64,000 nt of DNA, from positions 124,001-188,000 of the forward strand of contig CAVANO010000045.1 in NCBI GenBank assembly GCA_963590165.1, in the 5' to 3' direction. Source of the DNA: UBA11524 sp963590165 (GTDB lineage: Bacteria > Bacillota > Clostridia > Christensenellales > Aristaeellaceae). Positions 8,048-15,554 of the stretch are shown here, piece after piece. The notes beneath the pieces were generated by a model. The model did not search any database and was not told the DNA's origin. It was given only the letters and a program-made list of their open reading frames with translations. The translations under genes were made by a program, and so were the position numbers. Numbering within the stretch: the first letter of the stretch is position 1; every line of letters starts with the position of its first letter.

Positions 8048-8674
8048 ATGCGCTGTATCATCCTGACGCCGCTTTACGACGGTGCTGATCTCGACTGGAT
8101 TACCCCGAAAGAGGACGATTTCCTCATCTGCGCGGACGGCGGACTGGCGGCGGCACGACGGTGCGACCTGCATCCGGCTCTTCTTGTGGGTGATTTTGAC
8201 TCGATGCCGCAGGGAATGTCGGCAGATATCCCGACCATCCGGCTCCCTGTTGAGAAGGACGATACAGACCTTGTCGTTTGCATCCGCGAAGGGCGCAAGC
8301 GCGGTTATCGTGAGTTCATCCTTGCTGGCAGCATCGGCGGACGTTTCGACCACACGCTTGCAAGCCTACAATGCGCGGCGGATTGCGCCCTGCGCGGCGA
8401 ACAGGCATGGCTGGTCAATCAGCAGAATCGGCTGACTGTCCTTGCACCGGGCACCTACACGCTGCCAAGCATGGGCAGACGGAAACTGTCGCTGCTGGCG
8501 TATTCGCCGGAGGTGAAGGGCGTAACGCTCAAGGGTGCGAAGTGGGAACTGGCGGATTACACGCTGTCGTATCGCTATCCGCTCGGATGCAGCAACGAAT
8601 TCGCTGCAGATGAGGTTACACTCTCCTTCAACGAGGGGCTGCTGATGGTCTCCTATTGCAAGGATTTGTGCTGA
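8048..8674 (+). CDS. thiN: Thiamine pyrophosphokinase
   Basis: Converts thiamine to thiamine diphosphate using ATP. The 208-residue protein shows ADGGLAAARRCDLHPALLVG followed by DFDSM, KDDTDLVVCIREGRKRGYRE and GSIGGRFDHTLASL, the usual catalytic and substrate motifs of this kinase, with the C-terminal beta-sandwich after about residue 135. The ATG at 8048 has GGAGG 6 nt upstream; an in-frame TTG at 8030 lies before that site and is unlikely. It is a single gene between the S1 terminator and the purC promoter. I see no TPP riboswitch in the short leader. Confidence 0.92.
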   Translation: MRCIILTPLYDGADLDWITPKEDDFLICADGGLAAARRCDLHPALLVGDFDSMPQGMSADIPTIRLPVEKDDTDLVVCIREGRKRGYREFILAGSIGGRFDHTLASLQCAADCALRGEQAWLVNQQNRLTVLAPGTYTLPSMGRRKLSLLAYSPEVKGVTLKGAKWELADYTLSYRYPLGCSNEFAADEVTLSFNEGLLMVSYCKDLC

Positions 8675-8708
8675 ACGGATTCTTTTTGAAAGCATTGCTA
8701 AAATTCGC

Positions 8709-8737
8709 TTGCGAACCGGTGCTTTGCATGGTAAAAT
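8709..8737 (+). promoter_or_regulatory. Sigma-A type promoter of purC
   Basis: TTGCGA (8709-8714), 17-nt spacer, TAAAAT (8732-8737). Start expected near 8744, which rules against the upstream ATG at 8755 as the purC start. Confidence 0.75.
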
Positions 8738-8775
8738 GGAATGTGTTTGATTAAATGGCAGGGGAGAGGTATACG

Positions 8776-9483
8776 ATGGAATTGGGAGAGCTCTTAATCG
8801 AAGGAAAAGGAAAACGGGTTTATGCCGCAGAGAATCCTGATGAAGCCATTGTGTATTTCAAGGACGAGGCGATGGCGTACCACGGGCTCAAACGCGGGCG
8901 CATACTCGGCAAGGGCGAGGTCAACAACATCATCAGCGAGCAGTTCTTTAAGAAGCTTGAAGCGAATGGCATTCATACGCATTACATCCGCCGGCTGGAT
9001 GCGCGGCAGAGCCTTGTGTACCGCTGCGAAATTCTGCCGCTTGCGGTGAAGGTGCGCAACCGTGTTGCCAGCTCTTTGGCAAAGCGGATCGGGCTGCCGG
9101 TCGGCACGAAGCTCGATACGACCGTTGTTGAGTATGAGTACAAGCGCAGCGAAATGGAATATCCGCTGATTAACAGCACGCATATCGCTGCACTGCATAT
9201 CGCGACACCGGAGGAAGTGCGCTTCATGACGGAGACAGCGCTGAAAATCAATGATATCCTGTCTGAAGTGACGGCGGAAATTGGAGTCGAGTTGGTGGAT
9301 TTCAAGCTGGAATTCGGCAGATTCCATGGCAAACTGCTTGTCGCGGACGAAATCAGCCCGGATTCTGCGAGGTTTTGGGATGCCAAGACGCATGAGCCGA
9401 TGGGAATGGATCGCTTTCGCCGCGATATGGACAATGTTGAGCAGGCATATCAGGATTTGCTCCATCGCATGATGGGTGAATAA
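8776..9483 (+). CDS. purC: Phosphoribosylaminoimidazole-succinocarboxamide synthase
   Basis: Joins aspartate to CAIR in purine biosynthesis. The 235-residue protein has the standalone bacterial length and shows EGKGKRVYAAENPDEAIVYF, GRILGKGEVNNIISEQFF, VRNRVASSLAKRIGLPVGTK and ELVDFKLEFGRFHGKLLVAD followed by EISPDSARFWD, all conserved in SAICAR synthetase. The ATG at 8776 follows GGGGAGAGG by a normal spacing. No other pur gene is adjacent; the next gene, 23 nt on, is an ADP-ribosylglycohydrolase with no obvious purine role. I see no purine riboswitch in the leader. Confidence 0.96.
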   Translation: MELGELLIEGKGKRVYAAENPDEAIVYFKDEAMAYHGLKRGRILGKGEVNNIISEQFFKKLEANGIHTHYIRRLDARQSLVYRCEILPLAVKVRNRVASSLAKRIGLPVGTKLDTTVVEYEYKRSEMEYPLINSTHIAALHIATPEEVRFMTETALKINDILSEVTAEIGVELVDFKLEFGRFHGKLLVADEISPDSARFWDAKTHEPMGMDRFRRDMDNVEQAYQDLLHRMMGE

Positions 9484-9506
9484 TACAATACGAAAGGGGA
9501 AATCAC

Positions 9507-10304
9507 ATGCTCGGTGCAATCATTGGGGATATCGTTGGCTCGCGCTTTGAGTGGCACAATATCAAAACGAAGGAGTTTGAATTCCTGACCAGCGACTGTG
9601 AACCGACAGACGATAGCATCATGACGCTTGCACTTGCGCAGGCGATTCTCGTCAGTGAGGAAGACTTCAGCGACTTGTCCGAAAAGGCAGTGCAGTGCAT
9701 GCAGTCGGTCGGACGGCATTATCCGGGTTGCGGCTACGGCGGACGTTTCCAAAGCTGGATGTTTTCGGATGACCCGCAGCCTTACATGAGCTTCGGCAAT
9801 GGCTCGGCGATGCGCGTTTCTCCGGCAGGATTTGCGGCGGAAAATCTTGAGCAGGCGAAGATACTGTCGCACAAGATTACGGCAGTGACGCACAATCATC
9901 CGGAAGGCATCAAGGGGGCTGAAGCAACCACGGTTGCTCTCTACATGGCGCGGACGGGCAGCACAAAGGAAGAAATCCGCGAAGTCATTGACCAGCAGTA
10001 TTATCCGATGAACTTTACGCTCGATGAGATTCGCCCGACCTACCGATTCAACGAGATTTGCCAGGACACGGTTCCGCAGGCGCTGATGTCGTTCTTTGAA
10101 TCCGACAGCTTTGAAGATGCCATCCGCAATGCGATCTCCATCGGCGGCGACAGCGATACGTTGGCTGCAATCTGCGGCGGCGTGGCGGAAGCGTATTACG
10201 GCATTCCGGATGACCTGCGCAGCCGCGCGGTACAGTATCTTGATGACCGTCTGATGACGATTCTGGAGATGTTTGAGAGAAAATATCCGCCGGTCAGAAA
10301 ATAA
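9507..10304 (+). CDS. ADP-ribosylglycohydrolase family protein
   Basis: Members such as DraG and the ARH enzymes remove ADP-ribose from proteins or other acceptors using two Mg2+ ions. The 265-residue protein has the family landmarks: MLGAIIGDIVGSRFEW at the N-terminus, PTDDSIMTLALAQAIL (first metal Asp pair), FGNGSAMRVSPAGF, VTHNHPEGIKGAEATTVALY, and SIGGDSDTLAAICGGVAEAY (second metal Asp pair). Length is typical. An AAAGGGG ribosome site precedes the ATG. It is probably cotranscribed with purC. No ADP-ribosyltransferase partner (DraT, DarT or macrodomain pair) is seen in the window, so the substrate is unknown. Confidence 0.88.
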   Translation: MLGAIIGDIVGSRFEWHNIKTKEFEFLTSDCEPTDDSIMTLALAQAILVSEEDFSDLSEKAVQCMQSVGRHYPGCGYGGRFQSWMFSDDPQPYMSFGNGSAMRVSPAGFAAENLEQAKILSHKITAVTHNHPEGIKGAEATTVALYMARTGSTKEEIREVIDQQYYPMNFTLDEIRPTYRFNEICQDTVPQALMSFFESDSFEDAIRNAISIGGDSDTLAAICGGVAEAYYGIPDDLRSRAVQYLDDRLMTILEMFERKYPPVRK

Positions 10305-10310
10305 AACAGA

Positions 10311-10347
10311 AAGGCACTGCTGCCGCATTTGCAGCAACGCCTTTTTT
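10311..10347 (+). terminator. Terminator after the purC-glycohydrolase unit
   Basis: Stem AAGGC/GCCTT plus TGCTGC/GCAGCA around a two-base internal mismatch, then six T. Confidence 0.8.
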
Positions 10348-10354
10348 GATTAGC

Positions 10355-10403
10355 AAAAAAAACGGACACCGATGACGATTCACACAGGATCATCATCGAT
10401 GTC
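10355..10403 (-). terminator. Terminator of ssrA
   Basis: On the minus strand a 15-bp stem (10389-10403 with 10365-10379, two G-U pairs) is followed by CG and eight T, directly downstream of the tmRNA 3' end. Confidence 0.9.
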
Positions 10404-10413
10404 TGGCTTGGGA

Positions 10414-10759
10414 TGGAGATGAGGGGAGTCGAACCCCTGTCCGAAGGCTCGCTTGCAGAACTTTCTCCGAGCGCAGGCTGTGATTTAACATTCCCTCGCG
10501 AAGCCGCCCGCAGTCAGGCTTCTCCGGTCAGTAGCTTCATGTTACGGACGCATGGCAAAGCTTACATGCGCTCGTTCCCCGCTTGAATGGCGCCGGGAAC
10601 CGGTCAAGCGGGCAGACCGGGCCAGCGTCGCCGCCTAATTAGGCAGCGAAAGCGTACTGATTATTGTCAGTTACTTTAATTTCCCCGTTTTAACGTGGCC
10701 AGGGTCCACGGCTCGCTTATTCCGCCCTCGACAACCCCCGTCGAAACCGGATCATCCCC
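10414..10759 (-). ncRNA. ssrA: Transfer-messenger RNA (ssrA)
   Basis: Rescues stalled ribosomes and tags the unfinished protein for proteolysis. Read on the minus strand, GGGGATG (5' end, 10759) pairs with CATCTCC near the 3' end to form the alanine acceptor stem. The T arm GGGGTTCGACTCCCC and the tmRNA signature GGTTTCGACGGGGG are present. The genome does not encode the final CCA (TCC follows the discriminator A). The tag reading frame ends DNNQYAFAA-stop; stop at 10639-10641, with the resume codon probably ACT at 10669-10671. Length of about 346 nt is normal. smpB lies just upstream on the same strand. Confidence 0.95.
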
Positions 10760-10802
10760 GTATTGCCTGACAAACAGCGCTTCCAGTTAGATCAGTATAA
10801 AG

Positions 10803-11276
10803 TTACTTATTGTGTTCACGGAGCGCACGGCGGATATCGCGGTCGGCATCGCGCTTAGCAATGGTGTCGCGTTTGTCATGCTCCGCCTTGCCGCGGCAAA
10901 GACCAAGCTGCAGCTTCATCCGACCGTCCTTGAGGTAAATCTCCAGCGGAACGAGCGTGTATCCCTGACGGGCAACAAGACCATCCAGCTTGCGGATTTC
11001 GTTCTTGTGCATCAGCAGCTTCTTGGGACGCATCGGATCCTTGTTGAAGATATTCCCCTGGTCATATGGGCTGATGTGCATGCCCTCGACCCAGATTTCA
11101 CCGTTGCGGATCTGTGCCCAGGACTCCTTCAGATTTACGCGACCTTGCCGGATGCTCTTGACCTCGGTGCCGAAGAGTGCCAGACCGCATTCGTATTTTT
11201 CCTCCACGAAATAATCGTGCCAGGCCTTGCGATTTTGCGCCACGGATTTGATTCCCTTCTGATGCGGCACATTCAT
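10803..11276 (-). CDS. smpB: SsrA-binding protein SmpB
   Basis: Binds the tRNA-like part of tmRNA and places it in the stalled ribosome. The 157-residue protein has NRKAWHDYFVEEKYECGLAL, FGTEVKSIRQGRVNLKESW, the RNA-binding PYDQGN and KLLMHKNEI segments, and the basic tail GRGKAEHDKR-like region CRGKAEHDKRDTIAKRDADR. The ATG at 11276 lies only 2 nt from AGGAGG, while a GTG two codons later (11270) is at the ideal 8 nt, so the GTG may be the real start. Its stop is 43 nt upstream of the tmRNA 5' end, so the two may share a transcript. Confidence 0.96.
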   Translation of the reverse strand: MNVPHQKGIKSVAQNRKAWHDYFVEEKYECGLALFGTEVKSIRQGRVNLKESWAQIRNGEIWVEGMHISPYDQGNIFNKDPMRPKKLLMHKNEIRKLDGLVARQGYTLVPLEIYLKDGRMKLQLGLCRGKAEHDKRDTIAKRDADRDIRRALREHNK

Positions 11277-11345
11277 CGCCTCCTATGCGTTCCGCGTCTT
11301 TCACCTCTTTGTCGCTCGAATTATTATAACACATCTGTTTGGTTA

Positions 11346-11374
11346 TTGCAAGAGGAAAGCTTCCATGATATAAT
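11346..11374 (+). promoter_or_regulatory. Sigma-A type promoter of proA
   Basis: TTGCAA (11346-11351), 17-nt spacer, TATAAT (11369-11374); a second TATAAT overlaps at 11374-11379. Confidence 0.8.
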
Positions 11375-11408
11375 ATAATTGGTATGTTATAGGAGAGGAT
11401 TGATTGAA

Positions 11409-12707
11409 ATGCGTGATCTTCACGATATGGCGGCGCACAGCCGGAATGCCGCATGGACACTGGCTGCATCGTCGCTGGAGGATAGAAATCGAGCGCTGCT
11501 CAAGATGGCAGAGGCACTTGAAAGCCGCAAAAATGAGCTGTTTGAGGCAAATGAGCGCGATATCGTTCAGGCGGAGAAGGATCATTTGGCTGCGCCGCTG
11601 CTCGGACGGCTGAAGTTCCGCGAGGAGAAGCTGGCTGCCGTTGTCGCGGGTCTTCGTGCGCTTGCAGAATTGCCTGATCCGATTGGCAAAACGACCATGT
11701 GCCACGAAATTACACGGGGACTGAAAATGTACCGCGTGACGTGCCCCATCGGCGTGATCGGTGTGATTTTCGAGAGTCGTCCGGATGCGCTGGTGCAGAT
11801 TGCATCGCTTGCACTCAAGAGCGGTAATGCTGTGCTGCTCAAGGGGGGACGCGAGGCGGCGGAAACGAACGCCGCGCTGTGCGATGCGCTTCGGGATGCG
11901 GCAGCGGAGGCGGGTCTCCCGGCTGACTTCGCGCAACTGCTGCATTCCCGCGAGGATGTTGCGGCAATGCTCAAGGAGGATACGCTGATTGATCTGATTA
12001 TCCCGCGCGGCAGCAAGGAATTTGTGCGCTATATTATGGATAACAGCCGCATTCCGGTGCTGGGTCATTCGGATGGCATTTGCCATGTGTATGTCGACCG
12101 TGATGCTGATTTGGACATGGCGGTGAATATAGCTGTCGACAGCAAGGCACAGAATGTCGCAGTCTGCAACGCATGCGAGACGCTGCTCGTTCATCGGGAC
12201 ATCGCAGCGGCGTATCTGCCGAAGCTGCTGCCTGCCATGCAGGAGAAGCAAGTGCGGCTGCTGGGCGATGATGCGGTTCGTGCCATCATCCCGGTCGAGC
12301 CTGCAACCGAGGCGGACTGGCGCACGGAATATTTGGACTACAAGCTGTCGATCCGCGTGGTCGATTCGCTGGAGGAAGCCATTGACCACATCAACCGCTA
12401 TGGCAGCCATCATACGGACTGTATTGTGACGAATGATGACCATGCCGCGGGGCGTTTCATGGCGCTGGTGGATTCCGCCGGCGTGTATCACAACGTATCG
12501 ACGCGCTTTGCGGACGGCTTCGTGTACGGTTTCGGCGCGGAGGTCGGCATCGCGACAGGTAAGCTTCATGCACGCGGTCCGATGGGGCTGGATGGACTGA
12601 CGACTTACAAATATAAGCTGCTTGGCGATGGTCAGCTGATGGCAGAAATGAAGTCCGGCCAGCGGAGCTACACGCATAAGGTGCTCGATGAGGATTGTCC
12701 GATATGA
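11409..12707 (+). CDS. proA: Gamma-glutamyl phosphate reductase
   Basis: NADPH-dependent second step of proline synthesis from glutamate. The 432-residue protein has the aldehyde-dehydrogenase fold: ITRGLKMYRVTCPIGVIGVI, then FESRPDALVQIASLALKSGN, the catalytic cysteine in NVAVCNACETLLVH, and VYHNVSTRFADGFVYGFGAE near the end. Length is normal. The ATG at 11409 follows AGGAGAGG; upstream in-frame codons fall within the promoter. proB, its usual partner, is not here. The stop overlaps the next ATG (ATGA), coupling it to the HAD phosphatase. Confidence 0.97.
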   Translation: MRDLHDMAAHSRNAAWTLAASSLEDRNRALLKMAEALESRKNELFEANERDIVQAEKDHLAAPLLGRLKFREEKLAAVVAGLRALAELPDPIGKTTMCHEITRGLKMYRVTCPIGVIGVIFESRPDALVQIASLALKSGNAVLLKGGREAAETNAALCDALRDAAAEAGLPADFAQLLHSREDVAAMLKEDTLIDLIIPRGSKEFVRYIMDNSRIPVLGHSDGICHVYVDRDADLDMAVNIAVDSKAQNVAVCNACETLLVHRDIAAAYLPKLLPAMQEKQVRLLGDDAVRAIIPVEPATEADWRTEYLDYKLSIRVVDSLEEAIDHINRYGSHHTDCIVTNDDHAAGRFMALVDSAGVYHNVSTRFADGFVYGFGAEVGIATGKLHARGPMGLDGLTTYKYKLLGDGQLMAEMKSGQRSYTHKVLDEDCPI

Positions 12708-13360
12708 CGCAGGGAGTGGCACTGTTTGATTTTGACGACACGATTGCGAGCGGTGACTCCATTCTGCCTTTCCTGAAATACTGCATCAAAAAAGGTGCTG
12801 CACCGAAAAGCCAGATGCTCAAGGCGGCAGTGGCTTTCATCTACTGGAAGCTGCGCCCGTCGAAAATCTCTCGTGCAAAGTCATGGACGCTGTCGTTCCT
12901 CAAAGGAAAGACGGTCGATGAAATGTCCGATTTGTCGCGTGCTTTTTTCCGCGAGGAGTATCTGTCACACATTTATGAGGATGCGCGAAACGAGCTGTGG
13001 GCGCTGCGCTCGCAGGGCATGAAGATTGTCATTGTCAGTGCATCGCCGGATGTGTACATGCATGTGCTGCCGGAGTTTATTCCGGTCGATGCGGTGCTGG
13101 CAACCTGCTGCGAAACGGATGGCAACGGAAAGTATACCGGCAGGGTTGGCGTGAACTGCAAGGGTGCGGAGAAGGTGCGCCGGATTGAAAAGTATCTGAA
13201 GGCAAGCGGCTTTGTGCTGGACATGAAATGTTCCGCCGCCTACGGGGATTCGCCGTCTGATGCGGACATGATGTCGCTGGTTAACCGCGCCGTGCTCGTC
13301 AATCCGAAAAAGAAACTGCTTCAGCGCAGACCGGACGGCATCGTCGTCCACTGGCATTAA
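12704..13360 (+). CDS. HAD-superfamily hydrolase, PSPase-like (HAD-IB)
   Basis: Probable small-molecule phosphatase. The 218-residue protein has the nucleophile motif LFDFDDTIASGDS at residues 8-20, motif II in KIVIVSASPDVYMHV, and motifs III/IV in CKGAEKVRRIEKYL and AAYGDSPSDADMMSL, like the HAD-IB group related to serine phosphatase. The helical cap is short. The ATG overlaps the proA stop (ATGA). Being in an operon with proA does not define its substrate; a phosphoserine or lipid-phosphate substrate is possible. Confidence 0.85.
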   Translation: MTQGVALFDFDDTIASGDSILPFLKYCIKKGAAPKSQMLKAAVAFIYWKLRPSKISRAKSWTLSFLKGKTVDEMSDLSRAFFREEYLSHIYEDARNELWALRSQGMKIVIVSASPDVYMHVLPEFIPVDAVLATCCETDGNGKYTGRVGVNCKGAEKVRRIEKYLKASGFVLDMKCSAAYGDSPSDADMMSLVNRAVLVNPKKKLLQRRPDGIVVHWH

Positions 13361-13383
13361 TAGAAAGAGGAATCAACAAAGCA

Positions 13384-14097
13384 ATGATGCGCTTACAGAA
13401 ATATCTTGCTCTTTCCGGCGTTGCGTCAAGGCGCAATTCCGAAAAGCTGATTGCAGAGGGACATGTTGCGGTGAACGGCCGCGTGATGACCGAAATGGGC
13501 ATTCAGGTCGATGAGACGCTGGATGTCGTGACGGTGGACGGCGCTGTCTGCCGGATTCAGGAGGAAAAGCACTATCTGGCGTACAACAAACCCATCGGTG
13601 AGGTGACGACCGTGTCTGACCCCGAAGGGCGTGCGACTGTCATGGACAAGTTCCGAGACTATCCGGTGCGGCTGTATCCAATCGGACGGCTCGACTACGA
13701 CAGCGAGGGCCTGCTCCTGCTGACAAATGACGGCGACTTGATGAATAACCTTCTGCATCCCAGCCATGAGGTGGATAAGGAGTACCTCGTCAAGGTGTCC
13801 AATCACGTCAGCGAAGATACGATTCGCCGACTGCGTGCCGGCGTACGGCTGGATGATGGCCGCCTGACGTCGCCTGCGGATGTCCATCTTGTCCGTTATG
13901 AGACATTTGACTCCGTGCTGCTTGTTACCATCCATGAAGGGCGCAACCGGCAGGTTCGCCGCATGTTCACGGCGGTCGGACACGATGTGGTTGCCCTCAA
14001 GCGTGTCGGCTTTGCAGGCATCAAGCTGCATGACCTGCCGCGCGGACAGTGGCGCCGCCTGACAGACGTTGAAGTCAAACGGCTGAAGGAGCTGTGA
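13384..14097 (+). CDS. RluB/RsuA-family pseudouridine synthase
   Basis: Turns a specific uridine of rRNA (23S for RluB, 16S for RsuA) into pseudouridine. The 237-residue protein begins with an S4 RNA-binding domain (MRLQKYLALSGVASRRNSEK) followed by the catalytic domain with YLAYNKPIGEVTTVSDPEGR, the Asp-containing signature IGRLDYDSEGLLLLTNDG, and HEGRNRQVRRMFTAVGHDVV. Two ATG codons open the frame. The cluster with the methylase that follows by 3 nt suggests an RNA-modification operon. The exact rRNA target cannot be assigned from sequence; RluB-like is most likely. Confidence 0.92.
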   Translation: MMRLQKYLALSGVASRRNSEKLIAEGHVAVNGRVMTEMGIQVDETLDVVTVDGAVCRIQEEKHYLAYNKPIGEVTTVSDPEGRATVMDKFRDYPVRLYPIGRLDYDSEGLLLLTNDGDLMNNLLHPSHEVDKEYLVKVSNHVSEDTIRRLRAGVRLDDGRLTSPADVHLVRYETFDSVLLVTIHEGRNRQVRRMFTAVGHDVVALKRVGFAGIKLHDLPRGQWRRLTDVEVKRLKEL

Positions 14098-14100
14098 GCC

Positions 14101-14667
14101 ATGAGCTATGAGCTTCGGAGCGCCCGATGGATTGCGGCGGATGTGCTCAGCCGCGTCATCTGTGAAGGCGACACGGTTGTTGACGCGACGCTCGGTAACG
14201 GGCACGATACGCTGATGCTCTGCAAACTTGTCGGTGAAACAGGGCACGTCATCGGCTTCGATATTCAGCCGGATGCTGTTGCGAGTACGCGCACGCGCCT
14301 CGCAGAAGCCGGTATGCTTGGACGGTGTGAACTGTATACGGAAGGGCACGAGCATATGGCGGAACGCGTGAAGGTGCCTGTCCGCGCAGTGGCATTCAAC
14401 CTCGGCTGGCTGCCCGGCGGCGACAAAAACGTGACAACGCATTGGGAGACGACACGCACGGCGGTTACGGCGGCACTTTCGCTGCTTGAAAAGGGCGGTG
14501 TGTGTACCATCTGTGCCTATCCGGGTCATGAGGCAGGCAGCGAGGAACGCACGGCACTGATATCGTACCTGTCCGCTCTGCGTCCGCAGGAGTTCAATGT
14601 CCTGCATCACCGCTTCTTGAATGCAGGTGCAGGGGCACCGGAATGCTTTGTTATTCAAAAACAGTGA
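14101..14667 (+). CDS. mnmM: MnmM (YtqB)-type tRNA wobble-uridine methyltransferase
   Basis: A small class I SAM methyltransferase of 188 residues. Family features are VVDATLGNGHDTLMLCKLVG (SAM motif I), HVIGFDIQPDAVASTRTRL (motif II) and FNLGWLPGGDKNVTT, the hallmark of the YtqB family, which was shown in Bacillus to methylate 5-aminomethyl-2-thiouridine of tRNA. It starts 3 nt after the pseudouridine synthase stop, so it is in the same operon. Older annotation calls the family rRNA methylase; the tRNA role is inferred from the family. Confidence 0.85.
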   Translation: MSYELRSARWIAADVLSRVICEGDTVVDATLGNGHDTLMLCKLVGETGHVIGFDIQPDAVASTRTRLAEAGMLGRCELYTEGHEHMAERVKVPVRAVAFNLGWLPGGDKNVTTHWETTRTAVTAALSLLEKGGVCTICAYPGHEAGSEERTALISYLSALRPQEFNVLHHRFLNAGAGAPECFVIQKQ

Positions 14668-14753
14668 GGCTTCTTCATGTTGGCTTCATATGTGCGTGAT
14701 ATCATCTCGCATGCGCGAATGTGTATCCTTTGTCGAAAGGAAGGAAAAAAGCT

Positions 14754-15416
14754 GTGAAGACGCCCCTGACGCGTGAACGTCTGAAGAACCATTTTACTTA
14801 TTCATGGTGGAAATATGCGCTGCTTGCCGTGGTAGCTGTTTTCGGATTGGGCTTGATGTTCACAACGACACGCCCGCAGACGGCGGAGAGCGAGAAGGTC
14901 GTTGTCGGCATCTACGGAACGGGCGACCAGACCGCGATCGATACCTATCTGGAGGAGGTTCGCCAGGTGCTTCTGCCGGATATGGAGGAAGTATCCGCTA
15001 TGTACATCACGCCTGACGAGACCTACGGCAATGCTGTGCTGACTGTCCGCATGGCGGCGCAGGAGTGTGATATCTACATCTTGCCGAAGGAATCATTCCA
15101 GTCATATGCCCAGCAGGGCGTGTTTGTGGCGCTGGAGGAGGAAATGCCGGAGCTTGTCAGCATGCTGGAGGAGAAGGGCATCAGTTTGAGCCGTGGTTGG
15201 CGAACCGACAACGACACGGACGCAAAGCATCTCTATGGCATCCCGTGCGCTGATTTGCCGTATCTGGACACGTTTGTCTACCCGAATGCAGATTCATACT
15301 ATGCATGCGTGTGCCTCAACACCGGCAATGATGAGAATGTCCGCACGTTCTTTGCACACTTCATCGAGGACATGCTCAGCGAAGTGCCCGCAACGCCGAC
15401 TGATCTGACGGAATGA
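14754..15416 (+). CDS. Single-pass membrane protein of unknown function
   Basis: I do not recognise a family. The 220-residue product has a short basic N-terminus, one membrane segment at about residues 18-38 (WWKYALLAVVAVFGLGLMF), and an acidic extracytoplasmic domain beginning SEKVVVGIYGTGDQTAIDTY. That domain alternates strands and helices and has phrases such as ECDIYILPKESFQSYAQQGV that recall solute-binding lobes, but the match is weak. The GTG at 14754 is chosen because GAAAGGAAGG lies just upstream; a GTG at 14721 would put that site inside the gene. It may be the last gene of the proA operon. Confidence 0.65.
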   Translation: MKTPLTRERLKNHFTYSWWKYALLAVVAVFGLGLMFTTTRPQTAESEKVVVGIYGTGDQTAIDTYLEEVRQVLLPDMEEVSAMYITPDETYGNAVLTVRMAAQECDIYILPKESFQSYAQQGVFVALEEEMPELVSMLEEKGISLSRGWRTDNDTDAKHLYGIPCADLPYLDTFVYPNADSYYACVCLNTGNDENVRTFFAHFIEDMLSEVPATPTDLTE

Positions 15417-15466
15417 CATTTCAAACGTTTTCAAGCGCTTTTTTTCGCAGTTTTCAAGAATTTTAC

Positions 15467-15495
15467 TTGCCAATATCCGTTTGGAGTGGTATCAT
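15467..15495 (+). promoter_or_regulatory. Sigma-A type promoter of the M16C peptidase gene
   Basis: TTGCCA (15467-15472), 17-nt spacer, TATCAT (15490-15495). An AAGCGCTT palindrome with a T run lies about 40 nt upstream (15433-15440). Confidence 0.7.
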
Positions 15496-15554
15496 TACAG
15501 ATGATACTGCTCCTTTTTTTCTGGGGGTAGGGATTAATTAAGGAGGAAACATTC

